Positions 26,230-39,200 of a stretch of DNA of 64,000 bases are shown piece by piece. Under the pieces are notes generated by a model. The model had not been told where the DNA came from and did no database searches. It saw only the letters and a list, made by a program, of their open reading frames with translations. Numbering within the stretch: position 1 is the stretch's first letter; each line of letters begins with the position of its first letter. Source of the stretch: Solen grandis (lineage: Eukaryota; Mollusca; Bivalvia; Adapedonta; Solenidae); assembly GCA_021229015.1 (NCBI GenBank), contig CM037790.1, positions 57,159,690 through 57,223,689 on the forward strand. Direction: 5' to 3'. Both the position numbers and the translations under genes were made by a program.

Positions 26230-26644
26230 CATGTCGTTTAAGTATATGGCTTATCGTATGCTTTCTTTTTATTTATTTATAGGTATAGGACAGACGTGCT
26301 CGGTAACCAGGACACAGTGCATATGTTCACATCCAGAAGTTGCACAGTATAGAGCGCACTTTACACGCATATATCTGCATGTGGTCGAGCGAAACAGGAA
26401 ACGGAAACCATGCGTTAATAGATTTGAAACATACATTCATCAAACTCCACACAGTGATCTCCCTTGCAAGCAAAAAAATCACTGCCGTCACAAATGTCAC
26501 GTGATGATGGTAAACTAACAAAATGGCGTCTCCGTCTGCTGTCACAACAACAAAAATATTTTTTAAAATGATTTATTTTTTTTACCACGAGGCGATATTT
26601 GATGTTTATTAAAGAAAATATACTAAAGAAAATGACACTCGCAG

Positions 26645-26688
<44 letters not shown>

Positions 26689-28001
26689 GAAAAGAAAAAA
26701 TAGCTAAATTCTGTTAATTTTTACTTGTGGTGGCAGTGGTTATCTACAACTCTAAGGGGAGGTAATTACTGCATGGAGTTTGACATTTCATTTGCGCACT
26801 AGAGCTTTTTTTTCTTTTTCTTTTTTCGAAACTAAATCATATAAGAATATCGTTAGACAATGAAATCGAAGAAGAGTTAGATAATGAAATAATTTTTTTG
26901 CATCCAATGTAACTAATAATAATACAATGCAAATTGCTGTACTCATGCATGATACAAACATTAACTTACTTTGATAACCTAAATACTCATATGTGTCTAC
27001 TGATACTTTAAGTGTTGATGCATTTATTCGTATAACTTAAATTTAAGCAGTATCTAGTCAATTAAACCAGCTGTACAGATGAGCTGTATTAAAACGAATT
27101 GGCAAAATACTACTACAATTAACCATCTATCTTTTTGTATATTTAACGTGCTATTTGGATATGGGCCTGGGGATATATCAAGCAATATAATATATTGAAT
27201 TTTAAATTTTGCGCCGATGGACGAATCAAAATCAAATTTACGACTTAAATGTTTAAATACAACACTGCGCAAAGTATGGCAAAATATTTGTAAATGAGCA
27301 TGCATCCACCACGAGCAAAACTAACCCCTATATAGTATATAAGATGAAACAATATGTCCTGTGACAAATTATGTACTAGGTTCTCGGTTGTGTGCATTTG
27401 AAATTTAATCAGTTTAAGGTTAGTGTTTGTCTATAAGATGAAATAATGTGAAACGTAAATGAAAACTTATCTAATTGAAACACCAAATTTTTGTGAGGTG
27501 TCTGTGGCAACGTTAAATGTCGTACCAACGCTAAATGTACAAAACCGCCTGACGTTATATGTCGCATCTGTACGCCAAATGTCACAAAAAATGTACTGCC
27601 GCTTTATGTCGCAACATCGACGCTAAATGTCGCACCCCTTTATGAGCACTCCTTTTGTAGTATTACTGACCTGGTTTAAGCTCCCGACGTATCCTATAAC
27701 AGTGAGCTAAGGGTTGCCGGGAAGAACCGGGCACGACCGTAAAGGCCCAGTCTTTACTGTACCAGTTTGAGATATAGAAATTGTTTGTTTTGAGTAGATA
27801 TGGAGTACATCCCACCGAAAGAAATATGAATTTGAAATTATATCACTTTGAGGTTAGGTACATTCTATATCTACGAAAATCAAACACATTTTATATTAGA
27901 TCATGGAAATAACAATGGTGATGAAATAAATAGTTATGCACAATAAAGCACAAAAAAAGACAGTCTTTCGATTTCGTACTTAAAAAATTAATACCCACAA
28001 G
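26230..28001. other. Intergenic sequence with simple repeats
   Basis: Contains a TA microsatellite (26647-26685) and a loosely repeated CGCTAAATGTCGCA motif (about 27505-27640). No gene recognised. The 95-codon frame at 26231-26518 resembles nothing I know. Confidence 0.5.
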
Positions 28002-28101
28002 NNNNNNNNNNNNNNNNNNNNNNNNNNNNNNNNNNNNNNNNNNNNNNNNNNNNNNNNNNNNNNNNNNNNNNNNNNNNNNNNNNNNNNNNNNNNNNNNNNN
28101 N
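28002..28101. other. Scaffold gap, 100 N
   Basis: Exactly 100 unknown bases. The round size is a placeholder, so the true distance is unknown. It joins ordinary AT-rich sequence to the satellite contig. Confidence 0.99.
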
Positions 28102-31100
28102 CAAAAGTCGGATCGGGGTTTTTTGCTATTGGAAATATACAATTGGAAACCCCTCGCAATTTTCCCCCCCAACATCCCCTGGGAAAAATTGCATTTTTGT
28201 CCAAAAGGCTAAAAAAACGTTTGGCGCCATTTAAGCACTTTTGGGGCGTTTTTCCCCAAAATCCCGGGATCGGTGGTTTTTTTTTTTTTTTTTGTTTGGG
28301 GCTAGTACAATTGGGGAAAAAAACGCAATTTCCCCCCCCCAACTTTCCCCTTTGGGAAAAATTCATTTTTTGTCAAAAGGCTAAAAAGTTTCGTTTGTGC
28401 GCCATTTAAGGACTTTTTGGTGCGTTTTCCCCCCCCAAATCGGCATCGGTGGGTTTTTTGCTATTTGGGGCTAGTTTTTAAATTTAAAAAATTTGCAAAG
28501 CCCCCCAAAACCCTGGGAAAAATTGCATTTTTGTCAATAGGCTAAAACAATAAATTTTTTGCGCCATTTACAATTTTCGGTTTCTTTTCCCCAAAATTTG
28601 GGATCGGTGGTTTTTTTTTCTATTTTTGGGGCAGTACAAATTTGGGAAAAAATCGCAATTTCAGCCCCCAAAATCCCCTGGGGAAAAAATTTCATTTTTT
28701 CAATAGGGTAAAAAAATACGTTTGGCCGGGCCCTTTAAGCACTTTTTTTTGGGGCCCCCCCCAAAAATCGCATCGTGGTTTTATGCAAATTGGGACTATA
28801 CAATTGGAAACCCTCGCAATTTCACGCCCCCAAAATCCCCGGGAAAAATTGCATTTTTGTAATAGGCAAAAAAGAAAGTTTTTTTCCCTTTTTAAACACT
28901 TTTTTTGCGTTCCCAAAAGTCGGCATCGGGGGTTTTATGCTAGTTTTGGGCTATACAATTGGAAAAACCCGCAATTTCACGCCCCCAAAACCCCTGGGAA
29001 AAATTCATTTTTTCCTAAAGGCAAAACAGTACTTTTTTGGGGGCCCTTTTAAACATTTTCGGTGCGTTTCCCCCAAAATCGCATCGGTGGTTTTTTGCTA
29101 TTTGGGGCTAGTACAAAATTGGGAAAACCCTCCAATTTCACCCCCAACATCCCCTGGCAAAAAAAATTTTTTTTTTGTAATAGGTAAAACGGGACGTTTT
29201 TTTGGGGCCCCTTTAAGCACTTTTTTTGGGCGTTTTCCCAAAAATCGGGATCGGTTTTTTAAAAATAGTTGGGACCAAGGGACAATTGGAAACCATCGCA
29301 ATTTCACGCCCCAACATCCCCTGGGGAAAAATTGCATTTTTGTCAATAGGCTAAAAATAAAGTTTGTGCGCCATTTTAAACACTTTTCGGTGCGTTCCCA
29401 AAAGTCGGCATCGGTGGTTTTATCTAGTTGGGACTATTTCAATTTGGAAAAAATCGCAATTTCACGGCCCCCAAAATCCCCTGGGGAAAAAAAAGCATTT
29501 TTTTCAATAGCTAAAACAGTACTTTGTGCGCCATTTAAGACTTTTTGGTGCGTTTTCCCCCAAAAAGGGGATCGGGGTTTTATGCTAGTTTGGGGCTAGT
29601 AAAAATTGGGAAACCCTCCAATTTCACGCCCCAACACCCCGGGCCCAAAAAATTTCAATTTTTGGGCAATAGGTTAAAAAAGTACGTTTGTGCGCCATTT
29701 AAGGACTTTCGGGCGGTTCCCCAAAAATCGGGATCGGGGGTTTTTTGCTAATTGGGCTAGTACAATTGGAAAACCCTCGCAATTTCACGCCCCCCCAAAA
29801 TCCCTTTGGGAAAAATTGCATTTTTTTCAATAGGCTAAAAAGTACGTTTGTGCGCCATTTTAAACACTTTTTGGTGCCTTCCCAAAATTTGGCATTTGGG
29901 GTTTTATCTAGTTGGGGCTAGTACAATTTGGGAAACCCTCGCAATTTCCGCCCCAAATCCCCTGGGCAAAAAATTTCATTTTTGTCAATAGGCTAAAAAA
30001 AGTACGTTTTTGCCCATTTAATACTTTTTGGTGCGTTCCCAAAAGTGGGAAACGGGGGGTTTTATGCTATTGGGACTAGTACAATTGGAAACCCTCGCAA
30101 TTCACGCCCCCAAAATCCCCCGGGAAAAATTGCATTTTTTCAATAAGGCTAAAACAGTAAAAGTTTTTGCGCCATTTAAAAACAATTTTCGTGCGTTCCC
30201 AAAAAAGTCGGCAAACGGGGGTTTTTTGCTAATTTGGGAAATAGTACAATTGGGAAAACCCTCCAATTTCACCCCCAACATTTCCCCCGGGCAAAAATTT
30301 CATTTTTGGGGAATAGGTAAAACAGTACGTTTTTGCGCCATTTAAAGCAAATTTCCTGCTTCCCCCAAAATCCCCTGGGTTTTAATTTTTTTTGGGGCTA
30401 TTAAAAATTTTAAACCCCTTTTTAATTTTTCCCCCCAAAATCCCCTTTGGTTTTTTTTAAAAGGAAAAAGTAAATTTTTCCCATTTTAAAAAATTTCCCC
30501 GGGGGCCCCCAAAAAAAGGGATTTTTTAAAAATGTTTTTTGGGTAGTACCTTTGGAAAATTTTAATTTTTTGCCCCCCAAAAAACCCGGGGGAAAAAATT
30601 TCAAAATTTTTTTCAAAAATTGGGGAAAACATCTTTTCCCCTTTAAGTTTTCGGTTTTCGGGGTTCCCCAAAATCGGCATCGGTGGTTTTATCTATTGGG
30701 GGGCTAGTACAAATTGGGAAAAAATCGCAATTTCACGCCCCCCAAAACCCCTGGGGGAAAAATTGCATTTTTGGGCAAAAAGGGAAAACAGTAAAAATTT
30801 TTGCCCATTTAAGACTTTTCGGGGCTTCCCCCAAAAAAAGGCATCGGTGGTTTTTAAACTATTTGGGGCTAGTAAAATTGGAAACCCTCGCAATTTTTCA
30901 CGCCCCCAAAATCCCCGGGGAAAAATTGCATTTTTTTCAATAGGGGGAAAAAAAACTTTTTTGCGCCATTTTAAACTTTTTTTGGGGCCTTCCCAAAAGT
31001 CGGGATCCCTGGATTTTTTTGCTAGTTGGGACTATACAATTGGAAACCCCCCCCAATTTTACGCCCCAACAACCCCCGGGAAAAAAAATTTTTTTTTTTT

Positions 31101-33262
31101 CAATAGGCTAAAACAGTACGTTTTTTCGCCATTTAAGACTTTTTGGTGCGTTCCCAAAAATCGGCATCGGTGGGTTTTAAAGCTAGTTGGGAAATAGTAC
31201 AATTGGAAACCCTCGCAATTTTTACGCCCCCAAAACCCCCGGGAAAAAATTTCATTTTTTCAATAGGGTTTAAAAAATACGTTTGTGCGCCATTTAAGCA
31301 CTTTTTTGGTGCTTCCCAAAAGTCGGCATCGGTGGGTTTTTTGCTAGTTGGGGGCTAGAAAAAATTAAAAACCCTCCAATTCCCCCCCCAACATCCCCTG
31401 GGGAAAAATTGCATTTTTGTAATAGGGAAAACTTTCGTTTGTCGCCATTTAAGCATTTTCGGGGCGTTCCCAAAAGTCGGGATCGGTGGTTTTTTGTAGG
31501 GGACTATACAATTGGAAACCATCGCAATTTCAAAAACCCCCAAAACCCCTGGGGAAAAATTTCAATTTTTTTCAATAGGCTAAAAAGTACGTTTGGGGCG
31601 CCATTTTAACATTTTTTGGTGCGTTCCCAAAAGTCCGGGATCGGGGTTTTTTTCTAGTTTTGGGGGGAGTACAATTGGAAACCATCGCAATTTTCCCCCC
31701 CAACAACCCCTTTTGGGAAAAAATTTCAAATTTTTTCAATAGCTAAAACAGTACTTTGTGCGCCATTTAAGACTTTTTGGGGCGTTCCCCAAAAATAGGC
31801 ATCGGTGGGTTTTTTGCTAGTTGGGGCTAGTACAATTGGAAATCATCGCAATTTTCCCCCGCCCCAACATCCCCAGGGGAAAAATTGCATTTTTTTTCAA
31901 TACCTTTAAAAAGTACGTTTGTGCCCCCTTTTTAAAACTTTTTTTTTGCGTTTCCCCAAAAATCGGGGGCGGGGTTTTAGCTAAGGGGGTAGTACAATTT
32001 TTGGGAAAACCCTCGCAATTTTACGCCCCAACATCCCCTTGGGAAAAAATTTCCTTTTTTTTAAAAAGGGTAAAACAGTACGTTTTTGCGCCCTTTAAGC
32101 ACTTTTCGGTGCGTTCCCAAAAGGCGGGATCGGGGGTTTTTTTTCTATTGGGGCTAGTCCCAAATTGGGAAAACCCTTTGCAATTTTAAAACCCCCCAAA
32201 ATCCCCCGGGGGGGAAAAATTCTTTTTGTCAATAGGCTAAAACGTCCCTTTTTTTCCCATTTAAATTTTCTTTTTGTGGGGTTTTCCCCAAAACGGGATC
32301 GGTGGTTTTTTGCATTGGGACTAGCAATTGGGGAAACCCCGCAATTTTCACGCCCCCAAAACCCCTGGCAAAAATTTCTTTTTTTTCAAAAAGGGTAAAA
32401 CATACGTTTTTTGCGCCATTTTAAACACTTTTTTGTTCGTCCCAAAAATCCCGGGAAACGGGGGTTTTAAAACTATTGGGTATACAATTGGAAAAACCCC
32501 GCAATTTCACGCCCCAACATCCCCCCGGGGAAAAATTCATTTTTTTTTTTAGGGTAAAACGACTTTGGCGCCATTTAAAACATTTTTTGGGGCCTTCCCA
32601 AAAATCGGCATTTGGGGTTTTTTTTTAGGGGACTAACAATTGGGGAAAACCCCAATTTTACGCCCCAAACCCCTTGGGAAAAAATTTCATTTTTGTCAAT
32701 TGGGTAAAAAAAGACTTTTTGGGCCCTTTAAACATTTTTTTTTTCTTCCCAAAAAATCGGTCGGGGTTTTTTTGCTATTAAATACAAATTGGGAAAAACC
32801 CTCGCAAAATTTTAAAGCCCCCCAAAATCCCCCGGGAAAAAATTGCATTTTTTCCAAAAAGGGTAAAACATACTTTTTGCCCATTTAAGCACTTTTTGGG
32901 CCCTTTTTCCCAAAAATTTGGGAACGGGGGTTTTTTTCTGTTTTTGGGGGGAGTACAATTGGGAAAACCCCCCCAAAATTTTTTTCCCCCAAAAAATCCC
33001 CGGGGGAAAAAATTTTCATTTTTGTCAAAGGGAAAACGTACGTTTTTTTGGGGCCCCTTTAAGCACTTTTCGGGCTTTTTCCCAAAATCGGCATCGGGGG
33101 TTTTTTGTAGTTGGGACTAGACTTTTGGGAAAAAAAAGAATTTCAGCCCCAACATCCCCGGGGAAAAATTGCTTTTTGTCAAAGGGTAAAACAGTACGTT
33201 GTGCCCATTTAAAACTTTTCGGGCTTCCCAAAAATCGGATGGGTTTTGCAGTTTGGGGGTAG
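28102..33262 (-). repeat. 158-bp satellite array, reverse-oriented arm, noisy
   Basis: About 33 monomers read as reverse complement of the 38.8-40.6 kb consensus; landmarks recurring every ~158 bases are TCGGCATCGGTGG, TTGCGCCATTTAAG and CCAACATCCCCTGG. Consensus quality is poor: runs of A, C, G and T are inflated and mixed bases replaced by their neighbours, which looks like base-calling or polishing error rather than natural divergence. Long open frames here, up to 274 codons, are products of the repeat. Confidence 0.93.
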
Positions 33263-36200
33263 TACGCCCCGGGGGGGGGCGTGAAATTTTCATGGGTTTT
33301 CCCAATTTTCTAAACCACTGCATTTCACCGAGGCTTTTTGGCGCACCAAAAAATCTTAAAACCACAAATATTTTTTGCCCCGAAAAAAAAAATTTTTTCC
33401 CCGGGGGGTTTTGGGGGTAATTTGGTGGTTTTTTAAAAGACAACCAAAAAGCAAAAACCCCGGGAGCCCAAATTTTAAAAGCCCAAAATGTTTTTTTAAA
33501 AAGGGGAAAAGGTTTTTTTCCAGAAAAAGCAATTTTTTTGGGGTTTGGGGGGGGGAATTGCATTTTCCAATTTTACTGCCCCCAAAAGAATAAACCACCA
33601 GGGACTTTTAAGCAGAAAATGCAAAGGGGCCAAAAATGTTTTGCCTTTTAAAAATGCAAATTTTTCCCCGGGGGGGGTTCTAAACAGGTTTTTAATTTTA
33701 AACCCAAAACCTAAAACCACCAGCCATTTTGGGAAGCAGAAAATGCAAAAAAGGGAAAAACATGTTTTTCCCATTGACAAAAATGCATTTTCCCCGGGGG
33801 TGGGGGCGAAAAATGCATGGCCAAGTATGTAAATAGCAAAAACAATGCCCTTTTGGGGCGCCCGAAAATGTTTTAAAGGGCCCCAAACGTACTGTTTTAG
33901 CCTATTGACAAAAATGCAATTTATGCCCAGGGGATGTTGGGGCGTGAAATTGCGATGGTTTCCAATTGTACTAGTCCCAACTAGCATAAAACCACCGATG
34001 CCGACTTTTGGGAACGCACCGAAAAGTGCTTAAATGGCGCACAAACGTACTGTTTTAGCCTATTGACAAAAATGCAATTTTGCCAGGGGATGTTGGGCGT
34101 GAGAAATTGCGATGGTTTCCAATTGTACTAGTCCCATCTAGCATAAAACCACCGATGCCGACTTTTGGGAACGCACCGAAAAGTGCTTAAATGGCGCACA
34201 AACGTACTGTTTTAGCCTATTGACAAAAATGCAATTTTTGCCCAGGGGATGTTGGGGCGTGAAATTGCGATGGTTTCCAATTGTACTAGTCCCAACTAGC
34301 ATAAAACCACCGATGCCGACTTTGGGAACGCACCGAAAAGTGCTTAAATGGCGCACAAACGTACTGTTTTAGCCTATTGACAAAAATGCAATTTTTGCCC
34401 AGGGGGATGTTGGGGCGTGAAATTGCGATGGTTTCCAATTGTACTAGTCCCAACTAGCATAAAACCACCGATGCCGACTTTTGGGAACGCACCCAAAAGT
34501 GCTTAAATGGCGCACAAACGTACTGTTTTAGCCTATTGACAAAAATGCAATTTTTGCCCCAGGGGATGTTGGGGCGTGAAATTGCGATGGTTTCCAATTG
34601 TACTAGTCCCAACTAGCATAAAACCACCGATTGCCGACTTTTGGGAACGCACCGAAAAGTGCTTAAATGGCGCACAAACGTACTGTTTTAGCCTATTGAC
34701 AAAAATGCAATTTTTGCCAGGGGATGTTGGGGCGTGAAATTGCGATGGTTTTTTCCCAAAATTTTTTTTAAATTTTCCCAAAAAGCAAAAACCACCCATT
34801 TCCCACTTTTTGGGGGGGAAAAAACCCCAAAAAAATTTTAAAAGGCGCACAAAAATTTCTGTTTTTGCCCATTGCCAAAAAAAGCAATTTTTTTCCCCGG
34901 GGGGTTTTTTTGGGGGGGGAAATTGCGAGGTTTCCCAAAATTTTTCAAATCCCAACTAGCAAAAACCCCCGATGCCCACTTTTGGGGAAAAAACCCCCAA
35001 AAAAAACTTTTAAAAAACGCCCAAAAAGTACTTTTTTTCCCTTAAAATTTAAAAAAAAACCCCAATTTTTTTCCAAAGGGGGGGGTTTGGGGGGTGAAAT
35101 TGCGATGGTTTTTTCCAAAATTTTTTGTCCCCCAAAAAAAAAAAACCCCGGGTGCCGAAAATTTTTGGGGGGGGGGCCAAAAATTTTTTTTAAAAAAAGG
35201 GGGGAAAAAAAAGTTTTTTTTTTAGCCTATTTAAAAAATGCCTTTTTTTTTCCGGGGGGGGGGGGGCGTTTAAAAAAATTTTTGGGGGGGGTTTTCCAAA
35301 AATTTTTCCCCCTTTCCCAAAAAGCATTTTAAAACCAACCCCCCGCCGACTTTTTTTTTTTTTTTTGGGAAAAAACCCAAAAAAACCCTTTAAAGGGGCA
35401 CAAACGTTGTTTTACCTATTGACAAAAAAAGCAATTTTTGCCCGGGTGTTTGGGGGTGAAAAAGGAGGTTTCCAATTTTACTGTCCCCCAATAGCATAAA
35501 CCCCCGATGCCCACTTTTGGGGAAGCACCGAAAAAATGCTTAAAAAGGCGCACAAACGTACTGTTTAGTATTTAAAAAAATGCAATTTTTGCCCGGGGAT
35601 GTTGGGGGTGAAATTGGTGGGTTTCCAATTTTCTAGTCCCATAGCATAAAACCCCGTGCCGCTTTTGGGGGAAAGCACCCAAAAGTGCTTAAATGGGCAC
35701 AAAGTATGTTTTAGCCTTTGAAAAAAATGCAATTTTTGCCCGGGGATGTGGGGCGTGAAAATTTCGAGGGTTTCCAATTTACTAGTCCCAACTAGCATAA
35801 AAAACCAGGGCCCCTTTTTTGGGGAAAGCACCGAAAAGTGCTTTAAAAGGCGCACAAAAGTCTTTTTGCCTATTGCAAAAATGAATTTTTGCCCGGGGAG
35901 TTGGGGGTGAAAAAAGCGATGGTTTCCAAATTTTCTGCCAACTAGCAAAAACCCGATGCCGCTTTTGGGGGGAAGCACGAAAAATGTTAAATGGCGCACC
36001 AAAGTACTGTTTTTCCTTTTGACAAAAAGCAAATTTTTCCCGGGGTGTTGGGGGGTGAAAAGCGATGGTTTTCCCAAATTTTCTAGTCCCAATAGATAAA
36101 ACCCCCATGCCGACTTTTGGGAAGCACCCAAAAGTGTTAATGGCGCACAAACGTACGTTTTAGCTATGACAAAAAAAGCAATTTTTTCCCAGGGATGTTG

Positions 36201-39200
36201 GGGCGTGAAATTGCGATGGTTTCCATTGTACTAGTCCCAACTAGCATAAAACCACGATGCCGACTTTTGGGAACGCACCGGAAAAGTGCTTAAATGGCGC
36301 ACAAACGACTGTTTTAGCCATTGACAAAAATGCAAATTTTGCCCAGGGGATGTTGGGGCGTGAAATTGCGAGGTTTCCAATTGTTTCTAGTCCCAACTAG
36401 CAAAAACCCGATGCCGACTTTTGGGAAGCACCGAAAAGTGCTTAAATGGCGCACAAACGTACTGTTTTAGCCCATTGCAAAAATGCAATTTTTCCCAGGG
36501 ATGTTGGGGCGTGAAATTGCGATGGTTTCCAATTGTACTAGTCCCCAAATAGCATAAAAACCCCCGATGCCGACTTTTGGGAAGGGACCGAAAATGCTTA
36601 AATGGCGCACAAACGTACTGTTTTAGCCATTGACAAAATGCAAATTTTGCCCAGGGGATGTTGGGGCGTGAAATTGCGATGGGTTTTCCAAATTTTTACT
36701 AGTCCCAATAGCAAAAACCACCGATGCCGACTTTTTGGGGAAAGCACCGAAAAGTGCTTAAATGGCGCACAAAGTACTGTTTTAGCCCATTGACAAAAAA
36801 GCAATTTTTGCCCGGGGTTTTTGGGGCGTGAAATTGCGATGGTTTCCAATTGTATAGTCCCAATAGCATAAAACCACCGATGCCGACTTTTTGGGGAAGC
36901 ACCGAAAAGTGCTAAATGGCGCACAAACGTACTGTTTTAGCCATTGACAAAAATGCAAATTTTTTTCCCAGGGGATGTTGGGGCGTGAAATTGCGATGGT
37001 TTTCCCAAATTCTACTAGTCCAACTAGCATAAAACCACCCATGCCGACTTTTTGGGAAGCACCGAAAAGTGCTTAAATGGCGCACAAACGTACTGTTTTA
37101 GCTATTGACAAAAATGCAATTTTGCCCGGGGATGTTGGGGCGTGAAATTGCGAGGTTTCCAATTTTTACTAGTCCCAACTAGCATAAAACCACCGATGCC
37201 GACTTTTTGGGAAAGCACCGAAAAGTGCTTAAATGGCGCACAAACGTACTGTTTTTTGCCTATTGACAAAAAAAGCAATTTTTGCCCAGGGGATGTTGGG
37301 GCGTGAAATTGCGATGGTTTCCAATTGTACTAGTCCCAACTAGCATAAAACCAACGATGCCGACTTTTGGGAACGCACCGAAAAGTGATTTAAATGGCGC
37401 ACAACGTACTGTTTAGCCTATTCAAAATGCAATTCCGGGGTGTTGGGGTGAATTGCGAGGTTTCAATGACTAGTCCACTAGCATAAAACCACCGCACTTT
37501 TGGAAGCACGAAATGCTTAAATGGCCACAACGTAGTTTTGATTGAAAAATGCAATTTTCCGGGATGTTGGGGTGAAATTCGATGGTTTAATTGTACTAGT
37601 CCACAGCATAAACACCGATGCCGACTTTTGGGAGCACGAAAGTGCTAAATGGGCACAAACGTTGTTTGCTATTAAATGCATTTCCGGGGTGTTGGGGCGT
37701 GAAATTGCGTGTTTCCAATTTGTCAACTGCAAACCGTGCCACTTTGGGCCCGAAAATGCTAATGCCAAAAGTATGTTTTAGCCTATTCAAAAATGCAATT
37801 TCCGGTGTTGGCGTAAAGCGGGTTTCATTGTACTGTCAATGCATAAAACACGATCACTTGGAAGCACAAAATGCTAAAGGGCAAAAGTTGTTTTAGCTAT
37901 TAAAAAGATTTTTGCCGGGGTGTTGGGGGAAATTCGTGGTTTATTGTATAGTCCAACTGCATAACACGATGCCGACTTTGGAACGCACGAAAAGTGCTTA
38001 ATGGCGCACAAACGTATGTTTAGCTATTGAAAAATGCATTTTGCCAGGGGATGTTGGGGCGTGAAATTCGTGGTTTCATTGTACTCAACTAGATAAACCA
38101 CCGATGCGACTTTTGGAAGCCCGAAAGTCTTAATGCGCACAAACGTCTGTTTTAGCTATTGACAAAAATGCAATTTTTGCCGGGGATGTGGGGCGTAAAT
38201 GCGATGGTTCAATTAGTCCCATGATGGGGCGTAATTGCGATGGTTTCCATTATAGTCATAGCATAAAACACGATCGATTTTGGAACGCACCGAAATGCTT
38301 AAATGGCGCAAAGTCTGTTTGCCATACAAAAATGATTTTTGCCCGGGGATGTTGGGGCGTGAAATTGCGATGGTTCAATTGTACTAGTCCCTAGCTAAAA
38401 CACATGCCTTTTGGAACCACCGAAAGTGTAAATGGCGCCAAACGTATGTTTAGCTATGAAAAAATGCAATTTTTGCCGGGTGTGGGGCGTGAAATGCGAT
38501 GGTTTCCATTGATAGTCCATAGCAAAAACACGATGCGATTTGGGAACGCACCGAAGTGTAATGGCGCACAAGTCTGTTTAGCCTATTGCAAAATGCAATT
38601 TTGCCGGGATGTGGGGCGTGAATTGCGATGGTTCCATTGATGTCCAACTGCATAAAACCACGATGCCGACTTTTGGGAACGCGAAAAGCTTAAATGGCGC
38701 ACAAAGTATGTTTAGCCTATTGAAAAATGCAATTTTGCCGGGATGTTGGGGCGGGGATGGTTTCCAATTGTACTAGTCCCACTAGCATAAAACCACCGAT
38801 GCCGACTTTTGGGAACGCACCGAAAAGTGTTTAAATGGCGCACAAACGTACTGTTTTAGCCTATTGACAAAAATGCAATTTTTGCCCAGGGGATGTTGGG
38901 GCGTGAAATTGCGATGGTTTCCAATTGTACTAGTCCCAACTAGCATAAAACACCGATGCCGACTTTTGGGAACGCACCGAAAAGTGCTTAAATGGCGCAC
39001 AAACGTACTGTTTTAGCCTATTGACAAAATGCAATTTTTGCCCAGGGGATGTTGGGGCGTGAAATTGCGATGGTTTCCAATTGTACTAGTCCCAACTAGC
39101 ATAAAACCACCGATGCCGACTTTTGGGAAACGCACCGAAAAGTGCTTAAATGGCGCACAAACGTACTGTTTTAGCCTATTGACAAAAATGCAATTTTTGC

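Noticed and set aside
26231..26518. 95-codon frame as a small cysteine-rich secreted protein
   Set aside because: It starts with a plausible hydrophobic stretch, but cysteine spacing matches no family I know and the locus follows a decayed LINE; no support.
28775..29599. 274-codon open frame and dozens of shorter ones across 28.1-40.6 kb
   Set aside because: They are translations of the 158-bp satellite; the same peptides (e.g. FTPQHPLGKN, RSQKSAS) recur out of phase, and noise removes stops.
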